NCBI GenBank assembly: GCA_026874595.1
Contig: CM049315.1
Location: forward strand, 76,519,901-76,583,900
Origin: Sipunculus nudus
Lineage: Eukaryota > Annelida > Sipuncula > Golfingiida > Sipunculidae
Length of the DNA stretch: 64,000 nucleotides
Direction: 5' to 3'
Both the position numbers and the translations under genes were made by a program. Under the pieces are notes generated by a model that was not told where the DNA came from, ran no database searches, and saw nothing but the letters and a program-made list of their open reading frames with translations. Position 1 is the stretch's first letter. The number at the start of each line of letters is the position of its first letter. Positions 40,963-53,157 of this stretch are shown piece by piece.

Positions 40963-43900
40963 GTAGGTACTGGTGACATTAGAAGTGTTTGATACACCAG
41001 TTGGATGATATTTTAATGTTTGTAAGTGTAAGCAGATAATGTAGGTAAGATTAAGGCAGGACTGATAAAGGTATGATAAAGTACTTATAAATGTTGGAGG
41101 CATGTAACTGCTATAGATATGTAACTGTTGCAGGTGTGAAACTATCACAGGTAAACAGAAAAGCTTGATAAGGATGAAGCAGTCTAAAGCTGTGTTTACT
41201 TGGTTCACGGTGTGCAATTTGTGGGTTGCAGCAGCAATACGCTGAATGTGGTATAAAATTGTGTGGGGCATTTACTTGATGGGAGGTAAAACATTGCAAT
41301 ATGTGACTTGTGATGTCAAAACCTGCTTAAGCAAGCCGCATTTGTAGGTCAAATACATTGTTATGAAGTCCCCTGGTCACAGTACTTGCAGTATGCAGAT
41401 CCCAGTCTCCACTTAGAATTCTATTTCAAAGCATGTCTCATACTGCATTCCACCTACGGCATACAGCAGACCAAATTGTTCATGATAAAGTAACTGGAGC
41501 ATCTTTTTTTCACATACAGATACTGCATATCATGTCAAGTAAACCACCTTTAAATAGATAAAAATATGAGAATGTAAACATTAATGTTACAGGTATGTAA
41601 TGTGACTGGTGTGTAACCAGTGCAGATGTGTAACTATAACATTTGGGTAACTGTGACACATGTATAACTGCTGATCACTTAGATACATGGTTGGTATTAC
41701 CAGTTTGTGTGGTATTCACATTGATTTTCGCGAGTGATATTTTGACTGATATTTCTCCTTGGAGTTTCAATGGGATTTTTTGTTATACTTTGTTAATGTT
41801 TTATTTTGTGTTATTAATGAATACCCAAAGGAACCTTGATAAATATTGGACTGGCATAATTATATCAAATATCTTTTGCCAATATGTACAAGGTACATAA
41901 ATATATATATCATCCAAGTCCAGCAATCTATTTCAGTATACATTGTAAGATATGTTACCCAACTTATGTCCATGGGATAACATTGATTACAAGATACTCA
42001 TGTGGTTGTTACTAAAGCTGTAACTTAATTTAGGGACTGTAATGAAAAGGACCAAAATGGGAGAGAAAAAATGAGATGGCATAAAGGGATAACAAGAATT
42101 TAATAGAAATTCAGACAGATTGCCTGACAAGCAGAATTTAGGGAGAAAATTAAATCATTGACTCTCCTAAGAGATTACATTAGCTTGCCTTCTATGAAGA
42201 CATCATGTTTATAAATATTTCACTTAAGCTTATTAAAATTATACGTTCTTACACATTTTCTTGCCAACATATTGGACTACACTTTGTAACTGTGTTAACA
42301 TGGGCAATAAAACTCATGGCATGGCCCCTGCTTTGCTTTCTGTTTCAAAAACTTTACTACAAACAATGGAGACTCACAAAGGAAGGTTCCATGTTGGGGC
42401 CAAATTCAAAAAGGATAGCATTTATTCTCAACTGTGTAAATCTAAGAATTTTCTTATGTAAAGAACATGGATCCGGCAGTACACATGAAATCTCGACAAG
42501 CCTACAACATTCTGCATTCCATACAAAAGGAATCTTAGCTTTAGCCTGTTATAATTGCCCCTTTTTTCTTTTGTTTTTCTATTTTGCCATAGCTTAGACT
42601 GAAACCAATCTCATAAATTTGTATATTTTATGTAAAACTAGGCAGTAATCCTTTGCTTGTTTCAGCATTTGCTGGAACTTGTGGACTGTAAAATGAGCAG
42701 GGAACCTGTCTAATACAAGCAGCTCATTAATCACAAGCTCAGGAGTTTACATTTAATGTGTCATTGTGTTAAAAAAATTACTTGCTGATCCTCCGTTGAC
42801 AATCTCCAAGCAGTGCCTGTATGGCCCCTGCCTTCAATTTTAGTCTGTGTATACGTTGACAATACTTCAACCTTCTAACTTGATTAAGTGTTACTTTATG
42901 GACAACACTTGGAAACACATGCAGGCCATGTGTGTTTGTCCATTTTCATCACAGAACCATCATAATTTGTAACATAACACAAAAGCAAAAAGTGATTCTG
43001 TTACTCAGATAAGAATTTAAGACTAATAAGAGACATTTCATATATTGTCATTGCATTTTTAGGGCATTTTTCGTTTAAAAAAGCTATGTGTAGAATAGTG
43101 ATGTTTAATACAGGCACTTCTTGGGGGTTTTTCATGTGGGATATTTGCTTGGAATTATTTGAACAAATAACACAGTATTGTATGTGTAAATTGGTGTATG
43201 TGTGTCATGCTTTGTTCAATGGTAATTCAAGAACACTTTCCCATAGCTATCATACATTTTTCAACCACTTTCCGCAGTTTTTTTTTACATTATTCCATCA
43301 TTCTATGTATGTTATTACACTACAACATGTAAAGTTTGTAATTTCTTGACACATCAACAGGTGAAACTTTGTACTTGAATATTTATTTCGATGTCATTAG
43401 TAATCAGTGTTTTACGTTGGCAGGGGTTATACCATCCATCTCAAATCTGACTTTGTTGGATGATGTGATTTCTGGTTACCAGTGCTTTGGGTACACATTA
43501 ATGAATGGTTATTAATTCCTGCTTAGAATAGTTATTATAACGCCCCTATGTGGATGGATGGATGCAAGGACACATCTACAAGCTGTTAATAAACACAGTA
43601 CATCTGCCCATGTTGACAGAAAAAAAAAACAGAAAAGCCATTTGACCATAAGTTGTTTATTTCACACTAGCTGTTGTTGGCGGGGGGATGTGATACAAGT
43701 GCTGTCTTTGGTCATTCACAAATATGTGGTTAGTCTGATTTGCCACTTGATGTCCTTGTTTGTGGTGTTTGGATTACGAAAAGCAGCCATTTTGGCACAC
43801 CTGGGAAAATGTCATAAATATGTGGATATAAACAAAGCAGACAGCCTGTGACCTCCCCACATGTCATACAGGTAACTGTTCTGGCCAATCAGGTGCCAGC

Positions 43901-46900
43901 AGATAACTGTTTTTTGCCAATAAGGTACCACCAGATAACTGTTTTCTGGCCTATGTGGTTTGACTTTACACATGTTAAGCTTCTACTGTTTAATGCTGGA
44001 GTTGGATGGTTAAATGTCAGAATTTCTGTTGGATGGTCATATATTTTCAACGTTTCAATACATTGCTAACTGATATGATATTTGACTTTGTATTATGATG
44101 TATCTGTGCAACGGTTAATGGTTACAGACCTGTCAGCATTGTTGCATTGAATATATTTCACAGTGGTTGTGTCCATTTCAGGCACCAGGCACACTCTTGC
44201 CGTTCAGATAAAAAATGTTCCAAAAACATCTACCTTGCAACCAATCAGAGCTTTCCACTGTTTAGATATAGAATTAAGATTAAATTAGATATTTAGATAT
44301 TTCTTTTTGATAAGACTAATATTTATAAAAAATATTGGATCTCTGGAAAATATAGTGTAATTATTGGATATACAATCAAGTTATGTATTTATCTGTATTT
44401 ATATTTTCCTGAACAATTTCATATCAGGTGGAATTTTTGCCATTATAGACTGTCAGATGTCAATATTCAGAATCCAGAAAATATTGTAGTTATTACAAAC
44501 ATACCAAATATTAGAATCTCAGAATAAAACTGGATTGTTCTTCTCTTTCAAAGAAACAATATGCAATTTTTATTTTGGAAAATTTATCAAACTTTAAATA
44601 TATTATATAACGTTAAAAGGAAGTAATAAGATGTAGAGTATTTTATCTATAAACATGCTTCATGTACATGAATAATTTGAAGTTTGATGGCTGGGCAATC
44701 CAACAATTAAATAACTTTAGGGATATGTTCACCAATTTAAATGGGTCAAAACATCTCTGCATGTATTCTTTCTCAAGGAATCATTTCTGCAGATATTGAA
44801 TTAACAGTTTTAAGTTCTAATGAAAAAATTTTTAGCTGGCTTGAAGATAAACAGAAATTAAGAATAAACATGACAAGTTGATAATTAATGCAGTACGGTG
44901 TGATTGTAGTTGACTTTAATGGGCCTTTCTCATCTGCTTATATTCATGCATTAACTGATTACTTTAAGTGCTTTTTAGCTAAATTACTATGATATAAAGA
45001 AAAAAGCATTTTGCATTATAGTCCAGCCCAGGGGCCCTTGTCCACGTTTTTCCATGATAACTCTTTTGAAGAATATACTTTACAAATAGCTTTTGTCCTA
45101 ACACCCATTTGCAGATATTCTGCCAATTTTTGTGTAAAGTAATATTTAGTTACAAGTTATTTATTTTGCAACCTGGTTGTAATGTTTTATGTCAATGGAC
45201 CAAGGATGGCGTCTTTCCGTTAAAGCTGGACATTACATTCTTTGAGGTTTTCAAGCTGCCAGTAACAGAAAACTTGCTGCTAACTCACTTCTAACTGTGG
45301 TAATATTTTCAAGAAATGTCACGTTTTCCTGATGGTTATTATTATATTATATTTACCCCAGAACATTTTATTCATGCATTTCACTAAGAAAAATATAATA
45401 TTTCAGCTAAAAGAATTATCTGAAGGAATGCTGGTGGTGCCATCTTGTGTGTTTTATGAGTACTAAAAATTTGCATACCTGTACTCCTGTGGTGATTTGC
45501 TGTTCTGTGATTGGATGGAATAACACAAAAGGTTTATTATGAGTATCACAGATAAACTGTAGACAGGTATGTGTCTGTTTGAGGTGATAATGATGTGCTT
45601 TGTGTTTGATAGTTCATGTAATTATTTGATATTGTCAGCACTATTTGAATGTGAGTGAACTGGGATTAAAACCCTGCAGCCTAGACATTAAGTTCCAGTT
45701 TCAAGGCCACACCAAAAACAATTGTTGTACAGAAATGCAAATCCTGATTTTCATGTATCATTACCTTAAATGATAAATGAAGAACTGATTTCTGGAATTA
45801 ATATTGCTAACTGCTACTTTTGTCTTGTTCCCCTTCAAATAAAAATATGCATGAATATTGCAAAATTTTCTTACTTACAGATATAATTAATAAGGTTAAC
45901 CTTAGTTATTTTCATGTGCATTATTTCAAGAAATTGTCACATTTTTAAATCCCTGTAGAAATTGTGATAAATTTGCCCTTATTTGGGCATATTTCGATTT
46001 GTGAATTTTCAGGGAAAAAATCATATCCTTATTCCATATATTTTCCCAAGAGTCTGTATCTAGACAATTTTATGATTTTGGTGTGGTCTTACCTACTATA
46101 GAACTAGAGGAACTCTTTGTGCGTTTGAGCAAGATACTGTAATATGGCAGATCCTATAATTATCATCAAGTCTTGGGACATTTATTGCCTACTTATATTT
46201 GAGAGACATTTGAATGTTAAAATGTAAATTGCACTTGTGGCATTCTCTATTTCAGACACTTTGCTGTATGAAATGGCACTGTGTGTGGACTTAGAAATTT
46301 GTATAAATTGGAAGATATACCTTTATTAAAGGTATTGTATAGTTATAAGTTTTAAGAAATGCTCAAGATGTCAACATTGGTCTAAGAAAAGTTTGAACTA
46401 TTATCTCCAGGTGTCAGCAGCTGCCTACACATCATTTGGCAGCTGAGTGATTGCAGTTATAGTTTTGTTTGACATTTACAAAAAAAATCCTAACTTATTA
46501 GTAACTGGAGCACTGTTCTAGTTTAAGATCATGTGATTTAGTGGTTTCCTCAAAATGATAACAGGTACCGTGAACTATGACAAGAGTGGTACCTCTGATT
46601 AATTAAAAGCGTCTTATTCTACTCATTAATATACATGTGAGAAAATTGTTAAAGCTTTACTAATATGGATTACTGACAGAATTTATAATATTCATATTTA
46701 TAAAGAATAGATAAAAATGAAAGCACAAGGTCTGATGAACCTAAAGTCCTGAACCAATATCTGGATCACAATGGTAGACCATCTTCTCAAGAGCCAGGTC
46801 TCTGGTGCAGTTCAGCAGAGACCTTTCTTCAGTGAGCCCCTGGGCATGCTTTTTCATTAATAATCAAAACAAATTTTTAACCAATCAGTTGGCTTGTGTA

Positions 46901-48596
46901 CAGCCTATCTATACAATGGGCAAAACAAATCTGTTACTATTTTTAGATCAACCATCTGGCAGTGGGAGAGGTTGTCAAGAATTTGACCAATCATGTAAAG
47001 TCTAGTAAACCTGATGACTTCCAGGTCATTGTGTTCTTGTTGGAAATGGCTGTGAGCAGTTTTGATTTCTGTGCAGTATTTACTTTGTGACAATGGATTT
47101 GATTGGTCTGTTTAAAAGACATGAACAAGAGGGCCAATAGGCCCACTGAATGAAGGTCTCCGCTCTACCAATCAAGGAGACTTGGCCCACAGAAGATGTG
47201 TAAAGCTTGAAATCCAGGTGTGTGTTTATGAATGAAAAAATGCTCAGACCCATGTGACTGTCATTATATATACATATATGTATGAAAATCACCACAGGTG
47301 TGATATTTATGTATGAGGACCACACTACACACTTGTGCCAGTTCTACCATTTACACATACATGCACATGGGCTTTGAAGCATATTTCATGCATACATGCA
47401 TATATGCCCCCAGGGTTTGAAGCTTAAAAGGCAGGAAGTTTTATAGGATACAACCATTGATTATAAAGAAAATGGTGATTCAATCCTGAAATCTAGCTTC
47501 ATATTTCAGCAAATTTATGACAATTTCCATGCTGCAGCCATGCTGCCACAAGGTATCTTAAATATGAATACTGATACAGTTAATGATTCTTAACGATTCA
47601 CATTTACTGTGTTAAATATGGAATGACAGCAAAATAAGAGAGTAATTGTGATCATTGAATCGGACTCAGAAATTTAATATAAAAAAGTTTAGATTGCACA
47701 AGTTAATGGCATTTTGAAAGTGAATTTGCATAGTGACTCCCTTAATGCATCATAAAATATCAATTTGCATTGTGATTCCCATAATGCATCATAAAATATG
47801 AAATTGCATAGTGATTCCCACAATATATCATAAAATATGATATGCTTTGTGATTCCCTTATTGCAGTTAATTTAAACAGCTTATCTGTTCAAAGGTATTA
47901 TTTGGGTCAATGATTTCCCTGTTTGAATATGGTATTTACTGGATTTGGGATTTCATGCTGTGAAGATTATTGCAGGCTGTAGGAATCACAAATGTTAGAT
48001 TACATCAGTGTGATAGAACTTCACATCTACTGTAGTTAAATATGAACCCCATTCTTCCGCTGTTTTCTGAAGTGTGACTGGCATATACGGGACTTAGACT
48101 AAGGGAGATCAAGATAAAACATTGTGAAATAATAATGTATCATGGATTCATGTTTCCTGTATGTACAAGCTGTAGAATAAAGCAGAATTTCTGAGATGTG
48201 AAATATCTCTACAAAAGGTCTCTGTCTGTGATCTAGAAACATGTATTCCAATGATGACAATAGGGCTAGCAGAGATATATCTAGGGAAAACATACAAATT
48301 TGTATGAAGGAAAATGTTTTTGAAATAGTGAAATATTATTTCAGTTACATCCAGGATATTAGAATGTAGAACATTTAAAGAAGTTCTTTGATCAGATAAA
48401 TGTTACTTTGTTAGGTCATACTGCAAAAGCAAGTATTTAGATGCCACCATCACATTCTGGTAACAGTTTGTTCACCAATGCATTTTTCTCAGTATTTTGT
48501 TTGTGGGCATGATTTTTCAAGTAATTCTCTATTTGAAACATTGAAGTTAATTTGAGTTCTTACATGTCTAGTTGAGCATTATGTTTGGTGAACCTG
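40963..48596. other. Gene-poor A+T-rich region
   Basis: No exon, RNA gene or clear transposon is recognised in this 7.6-kb stretch. Degenerate 'gtgtaact'-type short repeats occur at about 41100-41160 and 41590-41680. Open frames (longest about 130 codons at 42205-42597) lack family motifs. Confidence 0.5.
47722..47862 (+). repeat. ~39-bp minisatellite, about four units
   Basis: The phrase 'gtgattcccataatgcatca' followed by 'taaaatatgaaattgcata' repeats with small changes, with unit starts near 47732, 47771, 47810 and 47848. Confidence 0.7.
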
Positions 48597-48599
48597 TTA

Positions 48600-49132
48600 G
48601 TATGAGTTGTTAGTTGAAGTCACCTGAGCTATAGTGATCACTCACTGTCCGTTGTCCATCTGTCTGACATTGTATGTAAGAATCTAAAATTTGGCATACA
48701 GTTAGATGTCCCTAAGATCTCCAATTTGGCCTACAGTTAGATGTCCCTTAGACCTCCCATTGAACCTAAAATTATTTAACTACAATTTATTTTCTTTTAG
48801 GCAAAAAAAATTTATTATTATACTTCGATCAACCTATCTCCACTTTTTTCCTCATATAATAAATTACATGATATCAGGCATTCCCAGGAATCATCATATT
48901 ACAGTCACTAAGTTGAGATACTGATACATACATAAATATTTGTCAGATCATGAGAGGTTCCTGTAGATAATAAAAGTGCACAGACAACTCCATATGTGTG
49001 TATTGTGTACATTTATCAAAAAGTGATATACCCAAAAATTGAAATTTTTCCCTCATTTCCATATGCTAGGATTTTTATACAAATTATCTCATAATCAATT
49101 TCAGCTGAGCACTGTGACCCACAGGTCACTGG
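48600..49132 (-). repeat. Interspersed repeat family R1, inverted copy
   Basis: Starts 'gttgaagtcacctgagctat', the inverse of the R1 end at 9950-9990, and finishes 'tcagctgagcactgtgaccc' then 'acaggtcact', the inverse of the R1 start at 5931. The interior includes 'ggcatacagttagatgtccc' twice. Confidence 0.55.
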
Positions 49133-49858
49133 TATTAATAAAACCTCAGGCAGCTTTGATTTCATTTCTTAGTTTAACAAGAAATAGGTGGATGGTTATT
49201 TATAATTGTTATATGTAATGTTAATACATATAATCAGCGTCATAGTGTGTTTAAGACAGCAGATTTAACTGCCGTCAATTCTTATTGCAACAGGAAAGAA
49301 TGGGCAGTAATAGTAGGAAGGGTTTGTTCAACTACGTAATATAGACTTCCTCAGAGAGAATTACGATAATGTGTAAAACGGCCCTCCTGATAATAACCTC
49401 TAGCATGTGGTGTAAGCGTAAAATTAATCTTATGTAAGCAACTGGAATTAAGTTATTAAGATTTTTATTTTCATTCTTGTTGAAATATTTTACCATAGAA
49501 TTTAGTTCCAAAATAGCCAGCAGATGGTGCTAGTGTATATACAGCAATCTACCAGCAGTACCAGTCACCTGACCTGATCAGCAACCAGGTCATGGTAACT
49601 GTTTTTCTAAGCCAGGGAATGATCACAGAATTTTCATACTAAAGCCAGGGAAGGCTTGCCATATGACCAGCCTCACGGATTATGTGTATTAAAGAAGATA
49701 ACATCCTGTCAGATAGGCAGGCGGATTTTACATCACTACTAGGTTCTTTTATAACAGATTCATTTATTTGGTTTGTTGATGTGTAAGGGAGCATCTCTGG
49801 GGTAACCACTTCATTGAGTCTTTGTTTTGAATTAATATCAGACCACACAAAGTATGTA

Positions 49859-50018
49859 CAGTCAAACCTGTGTTATGAGACCACCCAAGTGACTGGCCAA
49901 AAGTGTTCTTAATACGCAGCTGATCTTATTAGACAGCTCAGTTATGACCAATGTGAAAGCTTTTGGTCACCCTAGTGTGGTCTTAATAGACAGGTGGTCT
50001 TTAAGACAGGGTCCACTG
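49859..50018. mobile_element. 160-bp MITE with CAGT ends and TA target site
   Basis: The left end CAGTCAAACCTG and the right end CAGGGTCCACTG are imperfect inverted copies flanked by TA (49857-49858, 50019-50020). The interior repeats 'gtggtcttaatagac'-like phrases. Size, ends and TA sites fit a Tc1/mariner-type MITE. Confidence 0.5.
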
Positions 50019-50020
50019 TA

Positions 50021-51578
50021 TTATTTTAATCCCCAGACTGTGTTCTTTCTTTTTTTCTATCATATGGCTTGATTTATTAAATTAAAATGTGTTTGAACAG
50101 AGTCCCACTAAAATGAGGCTTGCTAACTTTGTTTGCTAAAAATAACACACTTTTTCACAAATTAATTTTTGATAAAATTAAAATATGAAAAATTTATTTT
50201 TTTTTAATTTCATTGATATATATCTGATCAGAAAGAACACTACCAGATTTAAAACAGCATATACTTGATGGGGTCCTATGTTAATTCAAAACTGCTATTA
50301 TGTATCATGTTCGTGGAGGGGTTTTGGACAGGAATGCTACCATAATGATTCGATCATGTAACCGCAGCAAAATCATATTCCTTTGATTCAGGCTCTATGA
50401 AGTGTACAAAACAAGGTTTTAAAGTAAGAATTGCTCGTGTACACAGTACCTCTGAAAGGAGCAGGTTTTCACCTTCATGCATGTCCAGTATGTCTTTGTT
50501 AATTTTATATATGTGAAGAACCTGTACTGTTTATTTAGGAACATATCTGTGATGGCTGTCTATATATAATGATATTTGTTAAGAGATTTGTAAATATATA
50601 TAACTAATAAATATATAATTCAACTTTCATTCTCCTTATTTTTTTTCAGTGGAATTTGTACAATTAATAACAGTACTAATTTAAGAGTTATGGGAAGCTG
50701 AATTTAGTCATATGCCATAACAGCCCATTTTAGCTCAGTGGCTACAAAGATCTTCTTCTCACAAACCACTGGGCCAAATTCTTAAATCTCACACATTTAT
50801 TATCCTTAGATGTTGATAATTCAAATTTGTTCAAATGGTTTTGGTTCAGTGCTTTTTGGCTGAGTTACGGGAAGCTGAACTTACCAAGTTTGCTGTATCT
50901 TCCTTATAGTTATAAACCTGCAAAACGTTTTTCGACTGATGCCACTGAGGCCAGTTTGTTAAATATTTTACAAGAATAATCCCTACAATAATTCTTATAA
51001 TAACTGTCATTAATGGTTCCATATGAATGATTTTTGGCTGAATTATGGAGATTGAATTGAGTCATATATGTTAGCTGTGTGATGCTGTTACATCTAGCCT
51101 GGCACCAGCATCTATTACATCATGCCCTAGTCATTTAGATTTTAGGTTATCTCTGGTTAATATTGAAAAGAAAGTTTTTTTAAAAGCTTTTAAAAAATTT
51201 AGATTTATGATTTAGGTTATTCATTATACCAGGCAATGTTACAATCATGGATATTCAGCTCTCTGTGGCTATATAAAGACAACTGTAATTGGATTATAAA
51301 TTATTGGTAACCCTACTCAGCTTAATTCAAGAATTTGCCATCAGTGAGATATATCTGTATTTTAATTTTGCATTCAGGATGCATACGTAATAATTTTACA
51401 TATATTCCTGATTTCTTTTTTATAATAAGTCAGCTGAAAAGCATTTTGTATGGGGAAAATAAATTTCAAAAGTTATTTCAAGTAGGGACCACTTCTGTGT
51501 ACAGATGGCAGCACTTGGTTTACCATTGGCAGATTGCCAGTGCCTTGATGTTGGCCATTAACCAAGATGATGTCAGTT
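50021..51578. other. A+T-rich intergenic DNA, no gene seen
   Basis: No recognisable feature. Runs of ordinary A+T-rich sequence lead up to the retrotransposon insertion site. Confidence 0.45.
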
Positions 51579-51582
51579 CTGT

Positions 51583-52175
51583 TGTAACAGTAGGGGCCCC
51601 ACAATGGAGCACCAATATCTGTAACAGTTAGGAGGGGAGGGGGATATCTAAGTGGGTTCGAGTTAATAATGCGGCCCGGGCTATTAGTTACTGGCAGTTG
51701 ACACTCTAAGTCGCATGCCGCTTCACGTCCATACAGTAAAATAAAAGGCAGCAGTATAAGATAATAATTTAATACAAAATAAATAAGTACCAGAATACAC
51801 TTACAGTGAATAACAATCGTGCAGGCCTTTGAGCGATGCTGGCGTCGTCCGTGACAAATCAGGCGAGGCTGAGGTGTTGTTGTGGTAACTCCGCTTCCCC
51901 AAAGCTAACAACCCAGTGAATGTGAATCCTCTAATTGTACTCCAATTATCAGTAACTAATCTGAGTATCCCATCTAACAAAATAATCCCAAGAACTAAGC
52001 CGCAGCGAACTGTAGTCTAGTGATGAAGCGAATGAGATCTGATGTAGCTAGAGAGTAAACTGCGAGCGAACTAATAGCCTGGGCCGCATTATTAACTCGA
52101 ACCCACTTAGATATCACCCTCCCCTCCTAACTGTTACAGATATTGGCGCTCCATTGTGGGGCCCCTACTGTTACA
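51583..52175 (+). repeat. 5' LTR with 107-bp inverted terminal arms
   Basis: Starts TGTAACAG and ends CTGTTACA. The first 107 bases (51583-51689) and the last 107 (52069-52175) are inverted copies with only three mismatches seen, and weaker similarity continues inward. The 380-base core has TATA-like and AATAAA-like words around 51735-51785. LTRs normally share only a few inverted bases at their ends. The right boundary is fixed by the primer binding site six bases downstream. Confidence 0.75.
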
Positions 52176-52181
52176 GATTTT

Positions 52182-52199
52182 TGGCGCCAAACGTGGGGC
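52182..52199 (+). other. Primer binding site, tRNA-Lys type
   Basis: TGGCGCCAAACGTGGGGC matches the 3' end complement of tRNA-Lys (CUU type) with one mismatch (an A where C is expected, position 8). It sits just after the LTR and would prime minus-strand DNA synthesis. A related, more diverged word TGGCGCTCCATTGTGGGGC lies 38 bases upstream within the LTR arm. Confidence 0.65.
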
Positions 52200-52386
52200 C
52201 CGGGTATATTTAGTTCTTTATTCCAAATTTATTTAGTAATTACACTGGCAGCAGTATTTTTCCACTTAAAAAAAAAATTATGTTTTGAGAATAGCTATAC
52301 CGTTATATAATTAAATTCTGGCGTAAATAGTTAGTTATACTTAGATATATCTTAGTACCCCATGCCGCTAGCCTTATGAATACACG

Positions 52387-53118
52387 ATGGCAACAGATAA
52401 CACTAGTCTTCTGGGGAGGTTGTTTCGTCGGACAATGTCACTATTCAGCACACCGGAGAGAGATTTCGCTGATGAGCAGGAGCGTATGACAGCTACTGCT
52501 GAGACTTCAGGCGAACTTGAGATACCCGACATATATCATGAAGAGATTAGAGAGACAGATGAGAATAGAGCTACCTTTGAACCTGCAATAACCAACATTC
52601 AGCCGAGATCTACGTGGAGAAATTCAACAGACCCCGATAATCCGACACCGCCTGATCTCCGCCAGCCCGATTTCTACAGAATGACAAGTACAGCAAACAA
52701 ATGTCGACCAGAGAAACAAACTGCCTTTGATCCGACCGTAAACTTGACAACACCAATGAGTGATCCATCAGCGCCACCTATAATGTCAACAAACTACGAT
52801 CATCTGACACAGTCTGAACCCCGCCTGCCCGAATTCTACAGGCTTACAAGTACAGCTAACAAATGTCAACCGGAGCAGCAAAATGTCATTGACCCGACCG
52901 ATAACACAACAACCCAGATGAGTCATCCACCAGCGCCACCTGTGTTGTCCACGGCTACAGAGAATACAACACAGCCTGATCACTGCCGGCCGGACTACTT
53001 CAGGATGACGAGTACAACCAACAAACCCCGATTGGGGAGACGGACTACTTTTGACATGGCAACCACCAACTCACCCCCTAGAACGACCTGGTCTGAGAGA
53101 AATCTACAAACACCTTGA
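52387..53118 (+). CDS. Retrotransposon Gag, N-terminal part with three ~54-residue repeats
   Basis: Starts ATG at 52387, about 190 bases after the primer binding site, and codes 243 residues before a TGA. The product is hydrophilic and rich in Thr, Pro and Asn. Three imperfect repeats of about 54 residues are marked by PDFYRMTSTANKC, PEFYRLTSTANKC and PDYFRMTSTTNKP, with SAPPIMST/PAPPVLST-like phrases between. No known domain is recognised. It is in the same frame as the Gag core downstream, separated only by TGA at 53116-53118, so it is probably the N-terminal extension of Gag rather than an independent gene. Whether the stop is a mutation or is read through cannot be told from this copy. 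Confidence 0.65.
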   Translation: MATDNTSLLGRLFRRTMSLFSTPERDFADEQERMTATAETSGELEIPDIYHEEIRETDENRATFEPAITNIQPRSTWRNSTDPDNPTPPDLRQPDFYRMTSTANKCRPEKQTAFDPTVNLTTPMSDPSAPPIMSTNYDHLTQSEPRLPEFYRLTSTANKCQPEQQNVIDPTDNTTTQMSHPPAPPVLSTATENTTQPDHCRPDYFRMTSTTNKPRLGRRTTFDMATTNSPPRTTWSERNLQTP

Positions 53119-53157
53119 CAAGGAATTCTGAGTCCTATTATCGATCGTAAACCAACT

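Noticed and set aside
42205-42597. 130-codon plus-strand frame
   Set aside because: Overlapped by another frame, no motif or splice context, and composition as in the surrounding non-coding DNA.
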